Source of the DNA: Brooklawnia sp049651565
GTDB lineage: Bacteria; Actinomycetota; Actinomycetes; Propionibacteriales; Propionibacteriaceae
DNA: 5,397 nt
Assembly: GCF_049651565.1 (NCBI RefSeq)
Contig: NZ_JBASCI010000224.1
Location: 1-5,397 of the forward strand
Direction of reading: 5' to 3'
The position numbers were made by a program, and so were the translations under genes. Shown here piece after piece: positions 1 through 5,397 of this stretch (its first letter is position 1; every line of letters begins with the position of its first letter). The notes beneath the pieces were generated by a model. It saw only the letters and a program-made list of their open reading frames with translations. It ran no database searches and was not told the DNA's origin.

Positions 1-1209
1 GCCCATGATCGCCGCGGTCGCCATCCCGGCCAGCCCCATCGTGCTGGGCGCCATGATCGCCAGCGTCCCCACCCGGGCGCCGACGTCGACCAACCGGACG
101 CTGCCGAGGTCGCCGCTGGCGGGAAGCTGGAGCAGCGTGAACGCCAACCCCGACACCATGCCGGTCAGCGCACCCAGGATGCTGAGCTGAATGAGCCGCA
201 GCCGCCCGGTCTGCGCCGGCAGGTCACGTCGCAGGCAACGCAGCAGGACGTAGGCGGCGACGACCCCGGCGGCAACCGAGCACGCCAGCCAGGCCATCCC
301 AGCCTGCGGCATCGGTCCGGCCGGGGGTACGGCACCGAGGACCGGAATCGAGGGCAACATTCCGACCTGGCTCTGGGCCGGCGAGACCACGGTGCCGATC
401 CCGAGCTGGACGCCGGCCCCGGCGGCCCACGACCCGCACCACAGGACGAAGTTCGGCAGCCAGGCCAGCTGGCCGAGCAGCAGCATCACCCCGCCCAGAT
501 TGCCCGGCTGCAGGGCGCCGTGGATCATCGTGACCCGGTCGCTACCCAGGATCAGTGCGGTCGCCAGCACCGCGGCCCCGCCGGCGACCAGCACCGCCAG
601 CGCGGCGCCGATCGACAGCCCCACCGCCCGTGCCCAGACCGGCAACCAGGCCGGCCGCCAACCGTAGGCCCGGGCGCTGGCCAGCAGCCCCAGCCCGAAG
701 AGCACCACCACGGCCCCGAGCAGGGACGCCGCACCCACCCGGTCACCCTCGGTCCAGCCGCGGGCGCCGCCCAGCAGGACGAAATAGGTCAGTCCGAACG
801 TGAGCCCCATCCGTGCCACCCGGACGCCGATCTGCCCGTCCTGCGGCGGGTGGGAGTGGACGACCGCCTGCTGGATGGCTCCCAGCCCGGCGGCGACGAT
901 CAGCAGCGTCAACCCGAGCGGCATTATCGACAGCCGAGCCCCGGGCAGCGCCACCGAGATGCCGTGAGCCAGCAACCAGCCCTGGGTACCCAGCTCGAGC
1001 ACCACCGGCAGCCTGATCTGCGGCACCGAGATCCAGCCCAGCACGCAGAAACCGGCCACCAGCAGCCAACCGGCCGCGGCGGTGACCACCGCGGCCAGCG
1101 CGGCCAACACCGGCCATGGCAGTCGCCAGGGCGTGGCGTCCGGCATGGCGGTTTCGAGTTGCCTGACCCGGACGCTCTGCTCGGGTCTTTCCCGTCGCCC
1201 TACCCTCAT
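1..1209 (-). CDS. DUF6350 family (PerM-like) multi-pass membrane protein, 3' end cut off by window edge
   Basis: Translating the minus strand from the ATG at 1209-1207 gives 403 codons without a stop, running off the left edge in frame, so the C-terminus is missing. A short Arg-rich N-terminus (residues 1-30) is followed by hydrophobic stretches at about 33-56, 98-117, 134-149, 160-180, 195-221, 238-264, 305-323, 339-362 and 378-403, implying eight or nine membrane helices. Residues 252-276 (LPNFVLWCGSW, then GIGTVVSP) followed by a Pro-rich 'LPSIPVLGAVPPAG' segment (285-298) match what I recall as the hallmark of the actinobacterial DUF6350 family. The position directly after sucD is where mycobacterial perM (Rv0955) lies; PerM is an integral membrane protein needed for cell division and persistence there. 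Orthology and the same role here are inferred. The start overlaps the sucD stop by one base, suggesting translational coupling; the in-frame GTG just before it and an ATG at codon 22 (1146-1144) are alternatives. Confidence 0.88.
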   Translation of the reverse strand, partial: MRVGRRERPEQSVRVRQLETAMPDATPWRLPWPVLAALAAVVTAAAGWLLVAGFCVLGWISVPQIRLPVVLELGTQGWLLAHGISVALPGARLSIMPLGLTLLIVAAGLGAIQQAVVHSHPPQDGQIGVRVARMGLTFGLTYFVLLGGARGWTEGDRVGAASLLGAVVVLFGLGLLASARAYGWRPAWLPVWARAVGLSIGAALAVLVAGGAAVLATALILGSDRVTMIHGALQPGNLGGVMLLLGQLAWLPNFVLWCGSWAAGAGVQLGIGTVVSPAQSQVGMLPSIPVLGAVPPAGPMPQAGMAWLACSVAAGVVAAYVLLRCLRRDLPAQTGRLRLIQLSILGALTGMVSGLAFTLLQLPASGDLGSVRLVDVGARVGTLAIMAPSTMGLAGMATAAIMG

Positions 1210-1212
1210 CAC
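1207..1212 (-). other. sucD stop / membrane-protein start overlap (GTGATG)
   Basis: On the minus strand the junction reads GTGATG. The sucD stop TGA (1211-1209) shares one base with the ATG at 1209-1207, and an in-frame GTG sits at 1212-1210, which would give a four-base GTGA overlap. No clear Shine-Dalgarno sequence lies at normal distance upstream; the region is the end of sucD (ATCCTGCGCGGG). Reinitiation by ribosomes ending sucD is therefore the likely way this start is reached. Which of the two adjacent codons is used cannot be told from sequence. Confidence 0.6.
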
Positions 1213-2087
1213 CCGCGCAGGATCCGGCGCATCAGCGCCGCGGTCTCGCTCGGGGTGCGACCGACCGTCACGCCGACCGCCTCGAAGGCCTCCTTCTTGG
1301 CCTGGGCGGTGCCCGACGAGCCGGAGACGATGGCGCCGGCGTGGCCCATCGTTCGTCCCTCTGGTGCGGTGAAGCCGGCCACGTAGGCGACCACCGGCTT
1401 GGTCAGGTTCGCGGCGATGAACTCGGCGGCGCGCTCCTCGGCGTCCCCACCGATCTCACCGATCAGCACGATGGCCTCGGTCTCGGGGTCGGCCTCGAAG
1501 GCCTGCAGGGCATCGATGTGGGTGGTGCCGACGATCGGGTCGCCGCCGATGCCGATGGCGGTGGAGAATCCGATGTCGCGCAACTCGTACATCATCTGGT
1601 ACGTCAGCGTGCCCGACTTGCTGACCAGCCCGATGGGGCCGGCGCCGGTGATGTTGGCCGGGATGATGCCGGCGTTCGACTCACCGGGCGAGATGATGCC
1701 CGGGCAGTTCGGGCCGATCACCCGGACACCGGCGTCGATGGCCTGGTTGACGAACCGTGCGGTGTCGGCCACCGGGACGCCCTCGGTGATGCAGACCACC
1801 ATGTCCAGGCCCGCCCGGATGGCCTCGTCCATCGCGCCGGCGGTGAACCGCGGTGGCACGAAGACGACCGAGGTGTTGGCTCCCGTGGCCGACATCGCCT
1901 CGGCCACCTCGTTGAAGACCGGCAGTTCGGTGCCGTCGAAGTCCACCGAGGTGCCGCCCTTGCCGGGGGTGACGCCGGCCACCACCTTGCTGCCGGACGC
2001 CAGCATCCGGCTGGTGTGCTTGCGTCCCTCGGAGCCGGTCATGCCCTGGACGAGGATGCGGGAATCGGTGCCCAACCAGATCGACAT
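1209..2087 (-). CDS. sucD: Succinyl-CoA synthetase (ADP/GDP-forming) alpha subunit
   Basis: Encodes 292 residues, close to the usual length (E. coli SucD is 289). With SucC it interconverts succinyl-CoA plus NDP plus phosphate with succinate, CoA and NTP in the cytoplasmic TCA cycle. The N-terminal CoA-binding Rossmann domain (about 1-125) shows the QGMTGSEG loop (14-21). GPNCPG lies at 125-130 and 'SKSGTLTYQ' at 156-164. GEIGGDAEE (210-218) carries the conserved glutamate that contacts the phosphohistidine in known structures. The histidine phosphorylated in catalysis is in GRTMGHAGA (H249). All key residues are present and there is no sign of damage. The ATG at 2087-2085 is the right start: it matches the family N-terminus (MSIW-type, then ILVQG) and has an AGGAGG six bases upstream. 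It lies one base after sucC, as expected for subunits made in equal amounts. The stop overlaps the next gene. Confidence 0.98.
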   Translation of the reverse strand: MSIWLGTDSRILVQGMTGSEGRKHTSRMLASGSKVVAGVTPGKGGTSVDFDGTELPVFNEVAEAMSATGANTSVVFVPPRFTAGAMDEAIRAGLDMVVCITEGVPVADTARFVNQAIDAGVRVIGPNCPGIISPGESNAGIIPANITGAGPIGLVSKSGTLTYQMMYELRDIGFSTAIGIGGDPIVGTTHIDALQAFEADPETEAIVLIGEIGGDAEERAAEFIAANLTKPVVAYVAGFTAPEGRTMGHAGAIVSGSSGTAQAKKEAFEAVGVTVGRTPSETAALMRRILRG

Positions 2088-2088
2088 C

Positions 2089-3285
2089 TTAGGCCTCCTG
2101 CCTGCTGGTGGCGGCCGTGTCGACGGCCAGTTCGGCCGCCAACCGGGCGCCGTCGTCCATGGTTTCAGCGAGCCTGATCTGTGGATGGTTCAGGGCTGCC
2201 AGGATCGCCCGGCCCTCTTCGACGGCGTTGCCATCCAGCCGGACCACCAGCGGCCGGGTGGCCTGGTCGCCGAGCATCTCCAGCGCCTGCTTGATGCCGT
2301 TGGCCACTTCGTCGCAGGCGGTGATGCCGCCGAAGACGTTGACGAAGACCGAGCGCACGCTGGGGTCGGACAGGATGATGCCCAGGCCGTCGGCCATCAC
2401 CTGCGCCGAGGCGCCGCCACCGATGTCGAGGAAGTTCGCCGGGGACGGCGAGCCAGGCAGGTCGGCACCGGCGTAGGCCACCACGTCGAGGGTGCTCATC
2501 ACCAGGCCGGCGCCGTTGCCGATGATGCCGACGTCGCCGTCCAGCTTCACGTAGTTGAGGTCGCGTTCGGCGGCGGCGAGTTCCAGCGGGTCGGTGGCCG
2601 AGATGTCGGCGAGTTCGGCATGGTCTGGGTGCCGGAAGACGGCGTTGTCGTCCAGGGTGACCTTGGCGTCGGCGGCCAGGAAGTCGCCGTTGCCGGTCTT
2701 GACCAACGGATTCACCTCCACCAGGGTGGCGTCCTCGGCGACGAAGACCTCGCCGAGCCTGACCAGGAGGTCGGCCACGCCGGCCCGGTCGGCCTCGGCG
2801 AACCCGGCGGCGGCGACGATCTCCATCGCCTTGTCGGCGTCCAGCCCGACCCTCGGGTCGACGGCCACCCGGGCGAGCGCGTCCGGGTGCTCAGCGGCGA
2901 GGGTCTCGATGTCCATGCCGCCCTGCACCGAGCACATCGCCAGCCAGTTGCGTTGCGCGCGGTCCACCAGCAGCGAGAAGTAGTACTCCTCGGCGATATC
3001 GATGCCCTGGGCGACCATCACGGCCCGCACCGTGTGACCCTTGATGTCCATCCCCAGAATCCTCTCGGCGGCCTCCCGGGCCGCCTCGGGGGACTTGACG
3101 ACCTTCACGCCGCCGGCCTTGCCGCGGCCTCCGGTCTTGACCTGCGCCTTCACCACCGTCACCGGGCTGCCGATGCGGGTCGCTGCTGCCATCGCCTCCT
3201 CGGGGGTTCTGGCTACGAGGCCACCCGGCACTGGGACGCCATGGGCCTCGAACAAATCTCGAGCCTGGTACTCAAAGAGATCCAC
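2089..3285 (-). CDS. sucC: Succinyl-CoA synthetase beta subunit
   Basis: Encodes 398 residues (E. coli SucC is 388). This is the nucleotide-binding subunit of succinyl-CoA synthetase. The N-terminal ATP-grasp domain (about 1-235) starts with the family signature DLFEYQARDLF. It shows the nucleotide lysine (VVKAQVK, K46), the GGRGKAGG loop (53-60), the E99/E100 region, and metal-binding residues N192 (VEVNPL) and D206 (DAKV). The C-terminal CoA-ligase domain has NGAGL (257-261), NFLDIGGGA (284-292) and VNVFGGIT (315-322). Compared with E. coli there are about six extra residues (near 274-281, ADLPGSPS) before PANFLD, a place where mycobacterial SucC is also longer. The start codon is GTG (3285-3283), chosen because family members begin exactly at DLFEYQ. 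No good Shine-Dalgarno precedes it; a candidate leaderless promoter does. It lies nine bases after the helicase stop, and is followed after one base by sucD. Confidence 0.98.
   Translation of the reverse strand: MDLFEYQARDLFEAHGVPVPGGLVARTPEEAMAAATRIGSPVTVVKAQVKTGGRGKAGGVKVVKSPEAAREAAERILGMDIKGHTVRAVMVAQGIDIAEEYYFSLLVDRAQRNWLAMCSVQGGMDIETLAAEHPDALARVAVDPRVGLDADKAMEIVAAAGFAEADRAGVADLLVRLGEVFVAEDATLVEVNPLVKTGNGDFLAADAKVTLDDNAVFRHPDHAELADISATDPLELAAAERDLNYVKLDGDVGIIGNGAGLVMSTLDVVAYAGADLPGSPSPANFLDIGGGASAQVMADGLGIILSDPSVRSVFVNVFGGITACDEVANGIKQALEMLGDQATRPLVVRLDGNAVEEGRAILAALNHPQIRLAETMDDGARLAAELAVDTAATSRQEA
2094..2099 (-). promoter_or_regulatory. Strong ribosome binding site of sucD
   Basis: The minus strand reads AGGAGG, then six bases (CCTAAG), then the sucD ATG. 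This is a full-consensus Shine-Dalgarno at good spacing. It is embedded in the last codons of sucC (Arg-Gln-Glu-Ala-stop), so sucD has its own efficient initiation site in addition to any coupling through the one-base gap. It is the strongest such site in the window and fixes the sucD start. Confidence 0.85.
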
Positions 3286-3291
3286 TCACCC

Positions 3292-3323
3292 AGCCTATCG
3301 GCGGTGACCTTCGAGTTTTTCAA
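3292..3323 (-). promoter_or_regulatory. Candidate leaderless promoter for sucCD inside the end of the helicase gene
   Basis: On the minus strand TAGGCT (3297-3292) fits the actinobacterial -10 pattern TAnnnT. It is followed by six bases (GGGTGA) and then the sucC GTG. A -10 ending six or seven bases before the start codon is the arrangement typical of leaderless genes in actinobacteria, and it agrees with the lack of a well-spaced Shine-Dalgarno. The first three bases of TAGGCT are the helicase stop codon TAG. A TTGAAA (3323-3318) resembles a -35 box, but the 20-base spacer is longer than the usual 16-19, so it may not count. The area around 3310-3360 is also locally richer in A/T than its surroundings. 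The element is inferred from pattern only; read-through from the helicase gene is the alternative. Confidence 0.4.
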
Positions 3324-5397
3324 TCGGCGCGTACTTCAGGGCCAACCGTTTTACTCCCGCCGAGCCGAAGTCGACATCGGCCTTGGCCTGCTCGCCGGCG
3401 CCGTCGGTGCTGAGCACGGTGCCCAGGCCGAAGGTCGAGTGCAGCACCCGGTCACCGACATTGAGCGCCGGAAGCTGCTTGCCGATCGGTCCGCGACCAG
3501 AGCCGAAGACGGTGCCCGACCCCATCGCGGCCCGCGTCGAGGCGTCCCGTTCGGCGGAACTGGCCGCCCAACTGGTCACCTCGGAGCCGATCCGTCGCCA
3601 GTTGATCAGCTCTTCGGGCACCTCGGCCAGGAACCTGCTGGCGGGGTTGTACGCGGGTTTGCCGAACAGGGTGCGGACCGCCGAGCGGCTCAGGTAGAGC
3701 CGTTTGCGGGCCCGGGTGATCCCGACATAGGCGAGTCGGCGTTCCTCCTGCAGCTCCACCGGGTCGGTCATCGCGCGCATGTGCGGGAAGATGCCGTCTT
3801 CCATGCCGGTCAGGAAGACCGTGTCGAACTCCAGGCCCTTGGCGGTGTGCAGGGTCATCAGCGTGACCACCCCGGATCCGTCGTCGGGGATCTGATCGGA
3901 GTCGGCCACCAGCGCGACCCGCTCCAGGAAGGCGGGCAGGGAGGCGTCCGGTTCGGGCATCCCGGCGACCAGTTCGGACGCCAACTCGGCCTCCTCGCCG
4001 GCGCCGCCGAGGTCCTGCACCGTGGCCTGGGCGACGAACTCCTGGGCCACCTTGACCAGCTCGATCAGGTTCTCGACCCTGGTCTGGTCCTGCGGGTCGG
4101 TGGACGCCTTCAGTTCGGTCATCATCCCGGAGCGGTTGAGCACCGCCTCAAGCACCTCGCTGGCCGGCAGCTCGGCGGTGACCATCGCGCGGAAGTCGGA
4201 CATCATCTGGCCGAACTGCCTGATCTGGTTCAGTGACCGGGTGGCCAGGCCGGGCGCCTCGTCGGCCCGGTCGATCGCCTCGCTGAAGCTGATGCCCTCG
4301 CCGGCGGCGAGCATCCCCAGGCCGGCCTCAGCCCGGTCGCCGATCCCCCGCTTGGGCACGTTCAGGATCCGCCGCACCGATACGTCGTCAGCCAGGTTGG
4401 CGATCGCCCGCAGATAGGCCAGCGCGTCCCGGATCTCGCGCCGTTCGTAGAACCGGACGCCACCCACCACCCGGTAGGGCAGGCCCAGTCGGGTGAAGAC
4501 CTCCTCGAACGCCCGGGACTGGGCGTTGGTGCGGTAGAAGACCGCCATGTCGGAATACCTGGCCTGGCCCTTGTCGACCAGCGCGTCGATCTCGGACGCC
4601 ACGAACCGGGCCTCGTCGTGCTCGGTGTCGGCGACGTAGCCGATGATCTTCTCGCCGTCGCCGGAGTCGCTCCACAACCGCTTGGTCGGCCGGTTGGCGT
4701 TGTGCTTGATCACCGCGTTGGCTGCCGACAGCACGGTCTGGGTGGAGCGGTAGTTCTGCTCCAGCAGGATGGTGTGCGCGCCGGGGAAGTCGTCGGCGAA
4801 GTCCAGGATGTTGCGGATGGTCGCGCCCCGGAAGGCGTAGATCGACTGGTCCGAGTCGCCCACCACCATAAGTTCGCCCGGCCCGATCGGGGGCGCGTCC
4901 TCGGCCAGCCCGTCGTCGGGGCCCAGGTCACCGCACAGTTGCTTGATCAGCATGTACTGGGCGTGGTTGGTGTCCTGGTACTCGTCGACCAGGACTTGCC
5001 GGAAGCGCCGCCGGTAGGCCTCGCGCACCTCGGGGTGCTGTTGGAACAGCTCGAAGGTCTTCATGATCAGGTCGTCGAAGTCGAGCGCGTTGGACGCCCG
5101 CAGCCGCCGGTCGTACTCGGCGTAGGCGGTGGCCCGCACCTCATCCAGCCCGGACGCCTTGGCGGCGGCCTGCGCCGGGGTGACCAGTTCGTTCTTGTAG
5201 TTGCTCACCCAGTTGAGCAGGCCGCGAGGCGGGAACTTCTTCGGGTCGAGGTTCTGGTCGCGGGCGACCAGCGTCATCAGCCGCTTGGCATCGGTGTCGT
5301 CGTAGATCGAGAAGGTCTTGCGGTAGCCGAGCTTGTCGATGTCGGTGCGCAGGATCCGGACGCAGGCGGAGTGGAACGTCGACACCCACATCAACCG
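3295..5397 (-). CDS. pcrA: ATP-dependent DNA helicase of the UvrD/PcrA family, 5' end cut off by window edge
   Basis: The frame is open from the right edge to TAG at 3297-3295, giving 700 residues. Roughly the first 100 residues, with the Q motif and Walker A, are outside the window. This is a superfamily 1A 3'-5' helicase acting in repair and at stalled replication or transcription. Numbering from the Leu codon at 5394-5392, visible motifs are STFHSACVRILR (5-16), Walker B LVDEYQDTN (135-143), motif III VVGDSDQSIYAFRGA (177-191), motif IV EQNYRST (212-218), GGVRFYERREIRDALAYLR (311-329), motif V LMTLHTAKGLEFD (512-524) and motif VI RRLAYVGITRARKRLYLS (552-569) with the expected arginine finger. 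A flexible, Ala/Ser/Gly-rich linker (about 605-642) leads to a C-terminal Tudor-like domain (645-692: VGDRVLHSTFGLGTVLS, then DVDFG), the fold that binds RNA polymerase in PcrA. An acidic insert (155-173) precedes motif III. The actinobacterial orthologue is often named UvrD1 or PcrA. The TTG at 5394 is not the start. Confidence 0.96.
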   Translation of the reverse strand, partial: RLMWVSTFHSACVRILRTDIDKLGYRKTFSIYDDTDAKRLMTLVARDQNLDPKKFPPRGLLNWVSNYKNELVTPAQAAAKASGLDEVRATAYAEYDRRLRASNALDFDDLIMKTFELFQQHPEVREAYRRRFRQVLVDEYQDTNHAQYMLIKQLCGDLGPDDGLAEDAPPIGPGELMVVGDSDQSIYAFRGATIRNILDFADDFPGAHTILLEQNYRSTQTVLSAANAVIKHNANRPTKRLWSDSGDGEKIIGYVADTEHDEARFVASEIDALVDKGQARYSDMAVFYRTNAQSRAFEEVFTRLGLPYRVVGGVRFYERREIRDALAYLRAIANLADDVSVRRILNVPKRGIGDRAEAGLGMLAAGEGISFSEAIDRADEAPGLATRSLNQIRQFGQMMSDFRAMVTAELPASEVLEAVLNRSGMMTELKASTDPQDQTRVENLIELVKVAQEFVAQATVQDLGGAGEEAELASELVAGMPEPDASLPAFLERVALVADSDQIPDDGSGVVTLMTLHTAKGLEFDTVFLTGMEDGIFPHMRAMTDPVELQEERRLAYVGITRARKRLYLSRSAVRTLFGKPAYNPASRFLAEVPEELINWRRIGSEVTSWAASSAERDASTRAAMGSGTVFGSGRGPIGKQLPALNVGDRVLHSTFGLGTVLSTDGAGEQAKADVDFGSAGVKRLALKYAPIEKLEGHRR

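Noticed and set aside
743..1117. Minus-strand frame of 124 codons (also 552-746 and 224-442)
   Set aside because: These are out of frame with the 403-codon membrane protein and are Arg/Gly/Pro-rich shadows; the true frame has membrane helices and a family signature.
520..1386. Plus-strand frame of 288 codons rich in His, Gln, Pro, Arg
   Set aside because: It is antisense to the PerM-like gene and the end of sucD; its biased composition is typical of a shadow frame in GC-rich DNA.
1341..2177. Plus-strand frame of 278 codons
   Set aside because: It is the exact antisense register of sucD; its composition (Asp/Gly/His/Arg-rich) is that of a shadow.
3286..3291. GGGTGA as Shine-Dalgarno of sucC
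   Set aside because: It touches the GTG start with no spacer, so it cannot work as a normal ribosome binding site; a leaderless or coupled start is more likely.
3295..3330. Terminator between helicase and sucC
   Set aside because: The only T/A run (GAAAAAC near 3316-3322) is inside coding sequence and no stable hairpin followed by a T-run on the minus strand is seen.
1399..4236. Very long plus-strand reading frame (945 codons)
   Set aside because: It lies opposite three unmistakable conserved genes, its translation is low-complexity His/Asp/Gly/Val-rich without recognisable motifs, and it is explained by lack of TTA/CTA/TCA codons in the real genes.
5392..5394. TTG as the start of the helicase
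   Set aside because: The family has about 100 more residues with the Walker A motif upstream, and the frame continues to the window edge (Arg codon 5395-5397). The gene is simply cut by the window.
1..5397. Mobile element, CRISPR array, tRNA/rRNA, toxin-antitoxin or defence genes
   Set aside because: No direct or inverted repeats of note, no transposase or integrase motif and no RNA-gene sequence were seen; the window is fully occupied by four core genes.

Overview
The window is an ordinary, densely packed piece of actinobacterial core chromosome. The sequence is strongly GC-rich (roughly two thirds G+C by eye). All four genes lie on the minus strand with almost no space between them. Read in the direction of transcription (high to low coordinates) they are: a UvrD/PcrA-family DNA helicase whose N-terminus is cut off by the right edge; sucC; sucD; and a multi-pass membrane protein of the DUF6350 (PerM-like) family whose C-terminus is cut off by the left edge. 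The helicase - sucC - sucD - DUF6350 order is a known actinobacterial neighbourhood (in Mycobacterium tuberculosis: uvrD1, sucC, sucD, perM, then purN/purH). Protein sequence flavour points to a high-GC actinomycete, possibly Propionibacteriales, but the sequence alone does not fix the genus.

Layout. 5397-3295: helicase, ending in a Tudor-like C-terminal domain. 3294-3286: nine bases. 3285-2089: sucC, starting with GTG. 2088: one base. 2087-1209: sucD, with a strong AGGAGG ribosome binding site inside the end of sucC. The sucD stop overlaps the start of the membrane-protein gene (TGATG), which runs open for 403 codons to position 1. The stretch 1-1206 may look gene-free or filled with small plus-strand frames, but it is fully occupied by this truncated gene. 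No stretch over 300 bases lacks a gene.

Function. SucC and SucD are the two subunits of succinyl-CoA synthetase (TCA cycle, substrate-level phosphorylation). The helicase belongs to DNA repair and transcription-linked repair. The PerM-like protein is a membrane protein tied to cell division in mycobacteria. Spacing suggests the genes can be read as one transcript. A candidate leaderless promoter (TAGGCT six bases before the sucC GTG, overlapping the helicase stop codon) would let sucCD be expressed separately. I found no mobile element, CRISPR array, RNA gene or clearly novel system. The points worth checking are the sucC promoter, the edge-truncated membrane protein and the start choices.
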